NCBI GenBank assembly: GCA_963742655.1
Contig: CAVUMM010000008.1
Coordinates: forward strand, 310,001 to 374,000
Origin: JAICLK01 sp963742655
GTDB taxonomy: Bacteria; Patescibacteriota; Saccharimonadia; Saccharimonadales; UBA4665
DNA: 64,000 nucleotides
Reading direction: 5' to 3'
The notes under the pieces are model-generated. The model saw nothing but the letters and a program-made list of their open reading frames with translations, was not told where the DNA came from and did no database searches. Shown piece after piece: positions 25,058 to 34,232 of this stretch (its first letter is position 1; every line of letters begins with the position of its first letter). Both the position numbers and the translations under genes were made by a program.

Positions 25058-26055
25058 GGCGTGTCTGTTTACTGACAGCTGCGTTATGTTGTCTGCTGCC
25101 AGCTGTCATTGCCGGCGCCAAGAGCCAGGCACCGAGCACGCAGCCGCAGCCCCAGGGGATTACTGTTTCACCTGCGATAGAGCAATTAACGTTGCACCAA
25201 AACCAATCGGTAGCTACGTTCCCGACAACGGTGACAAATCATACGGGTTCCACGGTGCTCATCACGGTCAAAGCAAGGGACTTCACAGCATCAAGCGATG
25301 GCAAAAGATTGACGTTTATTGGCAATACAGAATCTTCATCCAAGCCACATGGTTTAAGTAATTCTCTAAAAATGAGCCCGAGCCAAGCCACGCTTGCACC
25401 GGGCGCAAACCAAAAAGTACTCGTTGCGGTGAGTAACGCCACCAATTTGGCGCCAGGCGGGCACTATGCGGCATTAATATATATGGCCCGCGGCGTCAAT
25501 CAAAAGCAGAAAAACACGGTAGCGATTCGCGAGGCAGTGTCGTGTCTGGTTTTTGTAAATACTTACGGTGGGGGCACGCAAACGACTACCCTTTCTGTCC
25601 CTTCCATGAGCGGGCTGGTGACGAGCTTGCCGAAAAATATAAATGTTGTGCTGACGAATTCGGGTAACACGCCAACGGTGCCGCGCGGGTACGTGCAAAT
25701 AATTAATTCGAAGTCGATGCTGTTAGCGCAAAACCAATTAAATGTTGATTCGAGCATGATTCTGCCGGGTAGTACTCGACTGTTTCCGATTTCTCTAGTA
25801 ACGGTCGGTGATCATGCATGGTATGGTGTGTACCATCTAAAAATCTTTTACCGACACGACGGGCAGAAAAATTTTAATGTGTACGACAAAAAGCTGCTGC
25901 TCGTAAGCGCTCAACTCATTATTTCCGCTTGCATATTAGTGGTTGTCTTAATTGCAGTCGCAGTATGGTTGTTTAAGCTCCGCGCTAAGCCAAAATTAAA
26001 ACCCGAATCAAAACCGACAGTCCCCAAAAAATCAGTTCGTATCGAGGTGAAATAG
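25039..26055 (+). CDS. DUF916/WxLIP-like membrane-anchored protein 2
   Basis: This 338-residue protein is laid out like its neighbour: signal peptide to about residue 27, beta domain with ITVSPAIEQLTLHQNQSVATFP, second domain with NINVVLTNSGNTPTVPRGYV, then a membrane helix (LIISACILVVVLIAVAVWLF) and a Lys-rich tail. The ATG lies 19 bases inside the preceding gene, so the two are coupled. Two copies per locus may form a heteromer or serve surface proteins A and B separately. Confidence 0.68.
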   Translation: MVPQIVRRVCLLTAALCCLLPAVIAGAKSQAPSTQPQPQGITVSPAIEQLTLHQNQSVATFPTTVTNHTGSTVLITVKARDFTASSDGKRLTFIGNTESSSKPHGLSNSLKMSPSQATLAPGANQKVLVAVSNATNLAPGGHYAALIYMARGVNQKQKNTVAIREAVSCLVFVNTYGGGTQTTTLSVPSMSGLVTSLPKNINVVLTNSGNTPTVPRGYVQIINSKSMLLAQNQLNVDSSMILPGSTRLFPISLVTVGDHAWYGVYHLKIFYRHDGQKNFNVYDKKLLLVSAQLIISACILVVVLIAVAVWLFKLRAKPKLKPESKPTVPKKSVRIEVK

Positions 26056-26084
26056 CACCAGCCCACGCCGCATTGCCCAAATAG

Positions 26085-26090
26085 TATAAT
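26085..26090 (+). promoter_or_regulatory. -10 box TATAAT
   Basis: A consensus TATAAT lies 9 nt before the ATG at 26100; AAGG within the spacer could also serve as a weak ribosome site. Confidence 0.5.
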
Positions 26091-26099
26091 ATAAGGTAC

Positions 26100-26792
26100 A
26101 TGTTGGCAAAGAAGTCTCGGACAGGGCGGTTGGTGACTGAATATTTTCACGCCCACGGCGAGCAGCGATTATTGCGCAAAAGCGAGCAGATACCTAGCAA
26201 TGATCTTATTAATTGCATATTTTTGGTGGAGAGCGGCTTTGTGACGGCGGGTCTTGGGGGTGAACGTTCGCCCACGCGAGCACAGTATATCTATGGCCCG
26301 GGCGACTTGTTGCAGCTGCAACATCTGGTTGCCAAGAGTCGTCTTGATATCGAATACTACGCCCTGTCTCCGGCTGCAGTGTATAAACTCCCCGCCGAAC
26401 TGTTGGTCGAAGCGATTGGTCGCCAAAAAGATTTGGCCAACGATTTGCTGCGTTTGACCATTTTACAAAGCGAACTGCAAGCCAAACGGATCGAGAATTT
26501 AAGCTACCGATTTGCGAGCGATAAGTTGATATACCGCATCCTGCATTTAGCGGAACGTTTTGGGGTGATGAGAGAGGAATCGGTGTATATACAAATACCG
26601 ATTACGCATCGGGAGCTCGGCATGTTTATAAATATGGCACGCGAAAGCGTATCGAGAGAGATGCAAAAGCTGATCGACAAAGACCTCATTAAATACGAAC
26701 GGCAACGTATTACTATCCTCGAGCCCGAGCAGCTGATTGCTGCCCTGCACGAGACGATACGGACAGACTGGCGAAGCATATTGTCTGCCTGA
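26100..26792 (+). CDS. Crp/Fnr-family transcription regulator
   Basis: This 230-residue protein has a degenerate cyclic-nucleotide-binding fold at about residues 15-120 (PGDLLQLQHL) and a long dimer helix. A winged helix-turn-helix follows at about 170-215 (PITHRELGMFINMARESVSREMQKL). No Fnr-type Cys cluster and no full cAMP-binding set are seen, so the effector is unknown. It sits between the WxL-like locus and the fibre genes and is a likely regulator of one or both. Confidence 0.85.
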   Translation: MLAKKSRTGRLVTEYFHAHGEQRLLRKSEQIPSNDLINCIFLVESGFVTAGLGGERSPTRAQYIYGPGDLLQLQHLVAKSRLDIEYYALSPAAVYKLPAELLVEAIGRQKDLANDLLRLTILQSELQAKRIENLSYRFASDKLIYRILHLAERFGVMREESVYIQIPITHRELGMFINMARESVSREMQKLIDKDLIKYERQRITILEPEQLIAALHETIRTDWRSILSA

Positions 26793-26911
26793 ATTCGCTA
26801 CATTACTGGTGTGAAAAGGGCGGCGGCCGAGTGAGCGTGATGGCAATCACCAAGCTATCAACGCGATAACAGGCTAAAATATAGACACAAGCGATTTGTA
26901 GGAGCGCAGCA

Positions 26912-28825
26912 ATGAGAGTTATGGAAAATAGGCATCGCCTCTTGGGGTTGTTAACTTTGAGTTGCTTGTTCATGCCCTTCTTAATGCCCGCGTCCGCTCA
27001 GGCTGCCGCGGGCATTAATCCCGAAATAAACTTCCAGGGCAAGGTTGTGCAATCGGACGGCACCAACATTACGGACGGGTCGCATAATATGGAATTCAAA
27101 ATCTACTCGGGTGATAGTTGCGACCCGACTACCGGGTCAAGCTGTACGCTCGATTGGACGGGCGACTGGCTGGTGTCGGCGTCGCATCCGGTTGACTTTG
27201 TGAGCGGCACGTTTCAGGCTGATCTTGGTTCGGTCACATCTTTTGGCGGAAGTGTTGACTGGAATAGTTATCCCCTTTATTTATCGTTGCAGGTCGGGGA
27301 TTTGTCTTCATGTACGATCAGCACTTCGTTTCAGGCGGATTGCGGCGGGGATGGCGAGATGAAGCCGTATATATTGTTGACGGCGACACCCTACGCGCTG
27401 AATGCCGGCGAACTTGACGGGCTGTCATCATCGGCTTACGGACAGCTGGCGCTTGATCAAACGCGCACTGGAACGTATGCCATCCAAAATACATCAAGTG
27501 CTGCGTTCGCTGTGCAGAGTGCCGGCGGCGCTAACACCACGCTTGCCGTTGATACCGGCAACGGATACGTAGGCATCGGCACGCCAACGCCTGGCGCTAA
27601 TCTTGATATTAAAAATGCCGGTTCTGGCACGGCGGTGAATGTAGAGGCCGATACACCTCCAACTGCGAATATGGTGAGCATTTCGAACGCCGGGCAGGCC
27701 GTCGCCACCGATAATGTGAATGACTTGGCGGTCAATTTTGCCGGGGGCAACTCAAATGGGGAATCGGCCGGAGTAAGGATTGATTATGCGCCGGGCAGCA
27801 CGAGCGGCGGCACTTGGGACGGTCTTCACGTTGTGGCAAATGCGACCGGCCCAGGCAGCGGTGTCACTAGCTACGGTGTAAAGGTTGATGGCCCAACAAG
27901 TCCGGGCGGCGGCACACAGGAAGGAGTAAAAATTACTACCGGTTTCGACATCGGCCTTGATATTGACTCCGGTGGCATCCAGTTGGCCGATATGTCTTCA
28001 TCTCCCGCCGCTCCAGCGGCCAACGAATTGAAAGTTTACGCCAGAAGTATTTCCGGCAGGTCAATGTTGTCCGAGCAAGGGCCGAGCGGCGTGGCTTATG
28101 CGCTTCAGCCAAGCTTGTTCCAGCAAAATGTCGTGCTTGTAACCGGCGGCGCCAATACCAACAACGGCCAATATACGACTATCGGATCGAATGTTAACGC
28201 TTCCGGTACGCTGACATCCCAAAACGGCAGTAGTTCGGAGGCGCTCGGCAATACCAGCCGAATCGCGACCGGCACGACAGCCAATACGGTCGCCGGCTTT
28301 TATACTAAAAACGTGTATTACCTGGGGTCGACTGCCAACGGCGCTGATGGATTTTTCTACTTTGCCAGAATGAATTTGAACGGCCAGGCGATCGGTAATT
28401 ACAAAAGCGGCACCACCGGTTCGCGCATTTTTATGGGTATGTGCGGCGCGACGTATACGAATTGCGGTTCTTCGGACTCGCCGACAACATCAAACGCGGC
28501 CGGCTTTCAATTTTCCGGTGCTCGCGGCGATAACGACTTTCAATTCCTGACCTGCAACGCTTCGGCCTGTAGTGTGGTCGATACGGGAGTCGCGATTAAC
28601 AACTCGAGCACGTTTGATTTTTATGCGTACACGCCGCCGCAAGGCACGACGATTTACTGGCGTATAGACGATGTGACGAACGGAACGGCGCCTGTCGAGG
28701 GAAATACGGCGACGGATTTGCCCGCCGGCAGCGGGGCAATGAATGCGGGTATGACTATCACGAATCTTTCGGCTGCGAACCGTTTCCTGTATTTCCAGCG
28801 CATGTATCTTGAGACTGATCGGTAA
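26912..28825 (+). CDS. Secreted fibre-like surface protein 1
   Basis: This 637-residue exported protein has a signal peptide to about residue 33 (ASAQA). The N-terminal module runs from INPEINFQGKVVQSDGTNI through YLSLQVGDLSS and GDGEMKPYILLTATPYALNAGELDG. The module is shared with the fibre protein at 29676 and common in CPR surface proteins as I recall. The middle is repetitive and Gly/Asn/Thr-rich. The last 240 residues form a separate beta domain with paired Cys (MCGATYTNCGSS, LTCNASACS), like a phage tail-fibre knob. It is probably an extended adhesin. GGAG precedes the ATG. Confidence 0.75.
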   Translation: MRVMENRHRLLGLLTLSCLFMPFLMPASAQAAAGINPEINFQGKVVQSDGTNITDGSHNMEFKIYSGDSCDPTTGSSCTLDWTGDWLVSASHPVDFVSGTFQADLGSVTSFGGSVDWNSYPLYLSLQVGDLSSCTISTSFQADCGGDGEMKPYILLTATPYALNAGELDGLSSSAYGQLALDQTRTGTYAIQNTSSAAFAVQSAGGANTTLAVDTGNGYVGIGTPTPGANLDIKNAGSGTAVNVEADTPPTANMVSISNAGQAVATDNVNDLAVNFAGGNSNGESAGVRIDYAPGSTSGGTWDGLHVVANATGPGSGVTSYGVKVDGPTSPGGGTQEGVKITTGFDIGLDIDSGGIQLADMSSSPAAPAANELKVYARSISGRSMLSEQGPSGVAYALQPSLFQQNVVLVTGGANTNNGQYTTIGSNVNASGTLTSQNGSSSEALGNTSRIATGTTANTVAGFYTKNVYYLGSTANGADGFFYFARMNLNGQAIGNYKSGTTGSRIFMGMCGATYTNCGSSDSPTTSNAAGFQFSGARGDNDFQFLTCNASACSVVDTGVAINNSSTFDFYAYTPPQGTTIYWRIDDVTNGTAPVEGNTATDLPAGSGAMNAGMTITNLSAANRFLYFQRMYLETDR

Positions 28826-28838
28826 GCATAAACTTTGC

Positions 28839-29576
28839 ATGAACAATCTTCCTTCACGTCGTACCATCTCAGAAGTTAATCGGATATCGCGCCCTGTCAG
28901 AAAAAACATTGGCCAACAGAAAGCGCCGACAATCGCTGACAGGCGTCGTCTAATATCGATTTGGAAAAATCCGCTGGTGCTGTGCCTATTGTCGGTCGCA
29001 CTGACGTTGCTAGTGGTGGGTGCGATTGTACATTTCCGTCAACATCGCGCCCCCGAGACTCAGCTTAAGCAGGTTCTTGGCGAAGTCGGGCAAATAATGT
29101 ACCTTCCAAATAACGAGACACCGACTCTGGCTACGGTCAGTGATCAGTCAAAATTGCAAGGAACGCTGAAATCCGTCGCGAAAACAGGCGATGATGTATT
29201 GGTTTATCAACGTCACGGTGAAGTAATTGTCTACCGTCCGTCGGCGCACAAAATCGCAGCTGTGGAACCGCTGCTGATCGGCAATCAGCCGAACGCTGCA
29301 TTAACGTCGACAGTGGCGATCCTGAACGGGTCCGGCAGTGACGCGGAATTGCAGAAATTCGTCACTTCGTTATATCAGGAGTATCCGAACGTCAAACTAG
29401 TATACAAAGCGAATGCACCACGGCTTTTTCCGAAAACGATCGTCTTTGCCAAGCAGCTTAACGACCCGGTAGCCGATGAAGTCGCCAAAGGGCTCTCTAT
29501 CCAGTCGGGACAAGCTCCGCTTGGAGTCGCAAATGGCTTGGCTGACCTCACCTTTATCATCGGCCAGGATTTTTAG
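28839..29576 (+). CDS. Membrane-anchored LytR_C-domain protein
   Basis: This 245-residue protein has a basic cytoplasmic N-terminus and one membrane helix (VLCLLSVALTLLVVGAIV, about residues 46-63). The extracellular C-terminal domain has AILNGSGSDAELQKFV and ends ADLTFIIGQDF. This is the LytR_C domain, often found at the end of LytR-CpsA-Psr ligases or alone; no LCP catalytic domain is present here. It lies between two fibre genes, so a role in fibre display or wall attachment is plausible. I use the ATG at 28839; a start at 28809 would overlap the fibre gene. Confidence 0.7.
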   Translation: MNNLPSRRTISEVNRISRPVRKNIGQQKAPTIADRRRLISIWKNPLVLCLLSVALTLLVVGAIVHFRQHRAPETQLKQVLGEVGQIMYLPNNETPTLATVSDQSKLQGTLKSVAKTGDDVLVYQRHGEVIVYRPSAHKIAAVEPLLIGNQPNAALTSTVAILNGSGSDAELQKFVTSLYQEYPNVKLVYKANAPRLFPKTIVFAKQLNDPVADEVAKGLSIQSGQAPLGVANGLADLTFIIGQDF

Positions 29577-29615
29577 GTAGTAAAATCTACTTCAGTTTAA
29601 TCAAGAGAAGTTATA

Positions 29616-29641
29616 TTGACATGAGCATTATCGTGTATAAT
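29616..29641 (+). promoter_or_regulatory. Promoter of fibre gene 2 (TTGACA/TATAAT)
   Basis: A perfect TTGACA (29616-29621) and a perfect TATAAT (29636-29641) are separated by only 14 bp, shorter than the usual 16-18. A leader of about 28-35 nt follows, with GGGAG before the ATG at 29676. Confidence 0.55.
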
Positions 29642-29675
29642 TTGATAGGAAGCATAAGCGGGAGCACATGTCTTA

Positions 29676-32558
29676 ATGGACCTACACGTCAGAGATCGTC
29701 TGGGGCTACTCAGTATGTTCCAGTTGTTCGTCGCCCGCGGCGGTTTTGTCGAACGCAAAAGCTTGCGCGGATTATTGGTAGACGCAATCATATTTTCACT
29801 CACCGTTCTGTTCACCTTGGTTATATACCAAGCGGTGGTGTGGGTGTTACTTAACTGGAGCAGTATATCGGTATTTGCTCATCAGTATGCGCAGATGGGC
29901 TTTGTGCTCGGACTGGTGTTTGTCGTAACGTTGGTTGTTTGCGGAATTGCGACCACTGGGGTCACGCGGGCCGCGGCGGGCATTAATCAGCAATTGAGTT
30001 TTGAAGGGAAGATCGTCGACTCCGGTGGCCAGAATATCCCCGATGGTACATACAATATGGAGTTTAAAATTTACCAGGATGGCAACAGCTCCGGGTCGGG
30101 TAGCACCCTGAAATGGACCGAAGATCACCTGATTGGCGGCACGGGCGGCGTGACGTTCACCAGCGGTACGTTCCAGGTAAATCTCGGCGCGGTGAATCCA
30201 TTTGGCGCGAGCGTGGACTGGAATCAAGACACATTATGGCTATCGCTGCAAGTCGGCAACACCAGTTCGTGCAGTATCTCGACAAACTTCCACACCGATT
30301 GTAGCGGGGATGGTGAGATGACGCCCTTTATTCGTTTGACAGCGACACCATATGCCATGAACGCCGACAAATTGGATGGGATTGATTCGAGCGGCTTTGT
30401 GCAGCTCAACGCGACACAATCCGGCAACATCAACATTGGCAGCGGGACCGTTACCTCCGGCGCAATTAACGGTATTAGTATTGGCAGCACGGTTCAGCCT
30501 TCGTCGGCCGGCGGACTGACGGTTCAGGCCAATGGCGCGAATGCGCTCACGCTGACGGGAGGTGCGGCTTCAACCTGGTCGACGACATCGGGCTTACTCA
30601 CCGTGCAAGGCGGAGGTGGTGTAACGGTCGCCTCGGCTAACGGCACAACGAGCTCTGCCATACAAGTCCATAGTGGTAATGCTTCCGCTGGCGCCGCCGG
30701 CAACGTCACAATCGATACAGGAACCTTTACGAGTGGTACGCCGACGGTTAATATCGGCAACGCTAACGCGGCGGCAATTACTATCGGCAACACTACTTCA
30801 GCCACAGCTACCCTTGTTCAGGGCGGCGCAACCGGTGGCGTGTCCGTACAAACCGGTTCGGGCGGGACTGTGTCAATTAGCACGACCGCCCAAAACGGAA
30901 CAGTGACGATCGGTACGACAGCAACCAACACGGGCAACACCCAGACTATCAATGTCGGTGATCTCAATGCTGCCGGCACTACCAATGTTAATGTCGGGAC
31001 TGGTGCATCAGCAACGGCCGGCACGACAACTGTCTTGGGCAAAACAGCCGTGACTATTACGGCAGGCGGTGCTTCAACGTGGAGTACTAGTTCTGGGTTA
31101 CTCACTGTCCAGGGTGCAACCGGCGTAAATGTTGCGTCCACTGCGGGGACGACAAGCTCTGCCGTTTCGTTGCAAAGCGGCAACGCTTCCGCAGGCGCAT
31201 CCGGCAATGCAACGCTTGATACTGGTAGTTTCACGAGCGGCACACCAACCGTGAACGTTGGCCACACCAACGCCGCGGCAATTAACGTCGGCAACACTAC
31301 TGCAGCAACCGCAACCCTCATTCAGGGCGGCGGCACAGGCGGTGTCGGAATCCAAACCGGCTCGGGCGGCACAGTCTCGATTGGTACGACCGCCCAGAAC
31401 GGCACGGTGACGATTGGCACGACAGCGACCAACACAGGGAACACGCAGACAATAAACGTTGGCGATCTTAACGCGGCCGGCACTACCAACGTTAATATTG
31501 GCACGGGTGCTTCGGCAACGGCCGGCACGACTACGGTTTTGGGCAAAACAGCAGTGACCATTACAGCCGGCGGCGCTTCGACATGGTCTACGACAGCTGG
31601 CGCACTCACGCTCACATCGGCGGCAGCTTCAACCTGGAGTACAAGTGCCGGTAATTTAACTTTGCAGGCTGGTTCCGGCACGGTAAGCTTTGGTTCAAGC
31701 ACTGCATTGACGGCCACGGCTGGAATTGCGCTTAGCTCCGGCGGCGCTAACGCTCTTGCGCTTGACACTGGTGGCGGCGCAGCCATCAACGTTGGTGGCA
31801 CAAATGCCACATCCATCGTTCTGGGCGGCAACACGTCGGCTACAATCACCGAAAAAGTCGCCAATTCTTCCGCCACTGCCTACACGCTCCAAACAGCAGG
31901 CGGCACCAGCTTGCTCGTAGCAAACACGACCAGCAGCATCTTGTATGTGGGCGGTTCTGCTACGGCGACCACGCCGATCCTGCTCGTATTTGGCCAGAAG
32001 ACTGCCACCGGCGATCCTGCGGGAGTCAATGGAGCCGAATACTATAATTCGGCCAATAACAAATTCCGCTGCGAACAAGGCGGTATCTGGTCTGATTGCA
32101 TCAGTGGTTTCAACACTCTTACCAAGACTGCCGACCAGCCATCAACAGTTAACACAACCACAATGGAAGCTGATAATACGTTGTTTTTCGCGATGAACGC
32201 CAATACAACCTATGTCATTAACGCGTGGATTCCTATCGACGACTCCAACACGGGGGCTGACGAGCAATACACATTCGTTACTCCGGCTGGTGCTGCACTT
32301 AACCTTGCGACGTTGCGTTCTAGCGTTGTTGCAGGGACGGCTAATATAACTTGCAATATCATTGCATCAGCACAGGCTTGCCAGGACACAGGTACAACTG
32401 TAAATAGTGCCATTGACTACATACAAGTCCAGGGGTTCGTGCGCAACGGCGCCACCGCGGGGAACCTACAATTTGAGTTTGCCCAACGAGTTTCAACAAA
32501 TGCCGCCTTCCCGGTCATCAAAAAGGGCGCAACTTTGACGTGGCATCAAAGTAATTAG
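29676..32558 (+). CDS. Secreted fibre-like surface protein 2 with tandem repeats
   Basis: This 960-residue protein has an unusual N-terminus: two hydrophobic helices (residues 34-58 and 76-95) before the fibre module GINQQLSFEGKIVDSGGQNI ... GDGEMTPFIRLTATPYAMNADKLDG. So it may stay membrane-attached, or be cleaved after TRAAA. Residues 298-633 are two near-identical 168-residue repeats (STWSTSSGLLTVQG ... TTVLGKTAVTITAGGA) plus part of a third. Short Thr/Gly/Asn units (NVGNTTAAT, TIGTTATNTG) fit a beta-helix or fibre. The C-terminal 190 residues contain FRCEQGGIWSDC and a compact beta domain. Likely a long adhesin. Confidence 0.78.
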   Translation: MDLHVRDRLGLLSMFQLFVARGGFVERKSLRGLLVDAIIFSLTVLFTLVIYQAVVWVLLNWSSISVFAHQYAQMGFVLGLVFVVTLVVCGIATTGVTRAAAGINQQLSFEGKIVDSGGQNIPDGTYNMEFKIYQDGNSSGSGSTLKWTEDHLIGGTGGVTFTSGTFQVNLGAVNPFGASVDWNQDTLWLSLQVGNTSSCSISTNFHTDCSGDGEMTPFIRLTATPYAMNADKLDGIDSSGFVQLNATQSGNINIGSGTVTSGAINGISIGSTVQPSSAGGLTVQANGANALTLTGGAASTWSTTSGLLTVQGGGGVTVASANGTTSSAIQVHSGNASAGAAGNVTIDTGTFTSGTPTVNIGNANAAAITIGNTTSATATLVQGGATGGVSVQTGSGGTVSISTTAQNGTVTIGTTATNTGNTQTINVGDLNAAGTTNVNVGTGASATAGTTTVLGKTAVTITAGGASTWSTSSGLLTVQGATGVNVASTAGTTSSAVSLQSGNASAGASGNATLDTGSFTSGTPTVNVGHTNAAAINVGNTTAATATLIQGGGTGGVGIQTGSGGTVSIGTTAQNGTVTIGTTATNTGNTQTINVGDLNAAGTTNVNIGTGASATAGTTTVLGKTAVTITAGGASTWSTTAGALTLTSAAASTWSTSAGNLTLQAGSGTVSFGSSTALTATAGIALSSGGANALALDTGGGAAINVGGTNATSIVLGGNTSATITEKVANSSATAYTLQTAGGTSLLVANTTSSILYVGGSATATTPILLVFGQKTATGDPAGVNGAEYYNSANNKFRCEQGGIWSDCISGFNTLTKTADQPSTVNTTTMEADNTLFFAMNANTTYVINAWIPIDDSNTGADEQYTFVTPAGAALNLATLRSSVVAGTANITCNIIASAQACQDTGTTVNSAIDYIQVQGFVRNGATAGNLQFEFAQRVSTNAAFPVIKKGATLTWHQSN
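30567..31574 (+). repeat. Two tandem 504-bp in-frame repeats in fibre gene 2
   Basis: Unit 1 is 30567-31070 and unit 2 is 31071-31574; each encodes 168 residues. A third partial copy begins at 31575 (GASTWSTTAGALT). The period is exactly 504 bp, judged from the recurring STWST-encoding sequence. The units differ at many third positions, so the duplication is not very recent or is under frame-preserving selection. Confidence 0.85.
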
Positions 32559-32569
32559 AGTTACTGTGG

Positions 32570-33517
32570 CTATTGCTGGACGACGTAGTTGTAGACTTCC
32601 TTGGAGATTTGGGCGATGAAGTTGCTGGCCTGGGGGTCGGGCAGTCCGATCATGGCGCAGATGATGTATGGGCGGCGGGGAACATATACAATGCCGCAGT
32701 CGCTTTCAGCCCAAGACAAATTGTTGACCCCGTTTTTATGGGCGACTTTGACGCTTTTTGGCAGATCTTTGGTAAGCCGGTTTTTTTCGGTTGACTTGGT
32801 GAGGTAGCCCAAAAGTTCATCGGAGTCGGTTTTGTTCAGGAATGACGCGAAATATAAACTTTTGAGTACGGATGAATACGACCTGGCATTGATAACCGCC
32901 TGGCCATTTTGCAAATCCTGGTCGATATCGAGCCCCGCCAGGGACTGCTCGCTGTAATTCAGCAGGCCATTAGAGTGGTCGAACATCACATGCGCGGCTG
33001 TGTCGTCCGACTGTTCGAGAGCCGCCTGCGCCGCCTGACGCAACGTGACCTTAAAGCCCGGGCCGCGCTGATACCAATTGCCGTAGCCTCCGTCGAGCTC
33101 GTTGGCCGTAACCGTTACCGGCTTGCTTAGATTCAGTCGGCCCAGTTCAGCTGCTTTGTAGACATTCATAGCCAGAGCTGTTTTGATGAGGGACGCGGCT
33201 ACCAGGTTAGTGTCGGCTCCGATTCGGATATTGGTTCCATCGGGCAAGTATTCAAAATAAAAACTGCTTTTGGTGCCTTTTGGCAATTGATCGAAGTCGT
33301 TCTTCAACTGATTGCGCAAAGCGACAAAGTTGATCAGGATATCATTTGAATTATCATCCAAAACGCTCCGTGCCAGCAGGGGATATTTGTCTGTCAGCAG
33401 TTTGGGGGATGCTGCGCTGCTTTGATGTGCGTTGTAGGCGGACCAGCCCAAATTAACAAGCAATAACACTGCGCAAGCGGTAAGTGCTATTTGATTAACA
33501 CGAGTAAGCCTTGCCAT
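32570..33517 (-). CDS. Secreted serine hydrolase, class A beta-lactamase-like
   Basis: This 315-residue protein has a signal anchor (residues 8-26) and the catalytic motifs of the penicillin-recognising fold: SxxK as ASLIKTAL, SxN-like SDD in LEQSDDTA, and a KTG-like HKNG. The second and third are variants of the usual SDN and K(T/S)G. It probably acts on peptidoglycan or a wall peptide; true beta-lactam resistance is not implied. I chose the ATG at 33517, since TACAAT lies 11 bases upstream; starting at 33562 adds an odd Cys-rich leader. It converges with fibre gene 2, 11 bases away. Confidence 0.82.
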   Translation of the reverse strand: MARLTRVNQIALTACAVLLLVNLGWSAYNAHQSSAASPKLLTDKYPLLARSVLDDNSNDILINFVALRNQLKNDFDQLPKGTKSSFYFEYLPDGTNIRIGADTNLVAASLIKTALAMNVYKAAELGRLNLSKPVTVTANELDGGYGNWYQRGPGFKVTLRQAAQAALEQSDDTAAHVMFDHSNGLLNYSEQSLAGLDIDQDLQNGQAVINARSYSSVLKSLYFASFLNKTDSDELLGYLTKSTEKNRLTKDLPKSVKVAHKNGVNNLSWAESDCGIVYVPRRPYIICAMIGLPDPQASNFIAQISKEVYNYVVQQ

Positions 33518-33600
33518 TAGTGATTCATATTGTAGGTTACCGCGGCATAAGCGGCAAGCCAATCGATAACTCTCTAATGCCGCCCGGACCGCTATACTGA

Positions 33601-33606
33601 TATACT
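33601..33606 (+). promoter_or_regulatory. -10 box TATACT, leaderless Maf gene
   Basis: TATACT ends 6 nt before the ATG at 33613; a similar TATACT lies a few bases upstream. No ribosome site is present. Confidence 0.5.
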
Positions 33607-33612
33607 GGTTTG

Positions 33613-34230
33613 ATGCGACAAATCATCCTTGCCAGCACATCGCCGCGGCGCAAGGAATTGCTAAGCAGAATGGGTGTGACGTTCACCGTGGTACCGAGCA
33701 ATTTTGATGAACATCTGGATGATTCCAGGGCTCCTTTCGCAGTTGCCCAGGAATTGGCGCGTGGCAAGGCTATGGCCGTGGCGAAGCTCTATCCAGATGC
33801 AATCGTTATTGGCTCGGATTTAGTTTTAGCTGTCGACGGCCATCAACTTGGTAATGCATTTAGTCGTACGGAAGCAGATGCTATGCTTACTTTGGTGACC
33901 AAATATCCGAACCAAATATGCAATGCCGTCTGCGTTATTTGTCTCGACGAACAAATTGAGGTGGTCGAAGTTACAAAATCAGTGGTTTACCTCAAGCCAT
34001 ATAATAAGCGGTCGATTGAAGCGTATCTCCAGACTGGAGATTATCTCGGGAAAGCCGGTGGATATGGAGTCCAGACTCCCGCGGCTGGCCCGCTCATCGA
34101 TCATATTGAAGGTGACTTTGATGCCGTTGTCGGTCTGCCGACGAAAAAGCTCTCTAAAATACTCAACAAGCTAGGCGTTCCGGCACATCCGGCGGATTAT
34201 CCTCCGCCACCGGGCCTGATTGTTATTTAG
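33613..34230 (+). CDS. maf: Maf-like nucleotide pyrophosphatase
   Basis: This 205-residue protein opens IILASTSPRRKELL, the Maf signature with the SxxR phosphate-binding motif. It continues with PDAIVIGSDLVLAVDG (catalytic Asp), the YLQTGDYLGKAGGYGVQ loop and VVGLPTKKL. Maf proteins hydrolyse non-standard or methylated nucleoside triphosphates such as dTTP, UTP and m7GTP; which subtype this is cannot be told here. In Bacillus Maf affects septum formation. Confidence 0.9.
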   Translation: MRQIILASTSPRRKELLSRMGVTFTVVPSNFDEHLDDSRAPFAVAQELARGKAMAVAKLYPDAIVIGSDLVLAVDGHQLGNAFSRTEADAMLTLVTKYPNQICNAVCVICLDEQIEVVEVTKSVVYLKPYNKRSIEAYLQTGDYLGKAGGYGVQTPAAGPLIDHIEGDFDAVVGLPTKKLSKILNKLGVPAHPADYPPPPGLIVI

Positions 34231-34232
34231 GA

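Noticed and set aside
30524..31876. Long open frames on the minus strand opposite fibre gene 2, rich in Val, Pro and Ala
   Set aside because: They mirror the low-complexity Thr/Gly/Asn codons of the plus-strand fibre gene, lack ribosome sites and repeat with the same 504-bp period.
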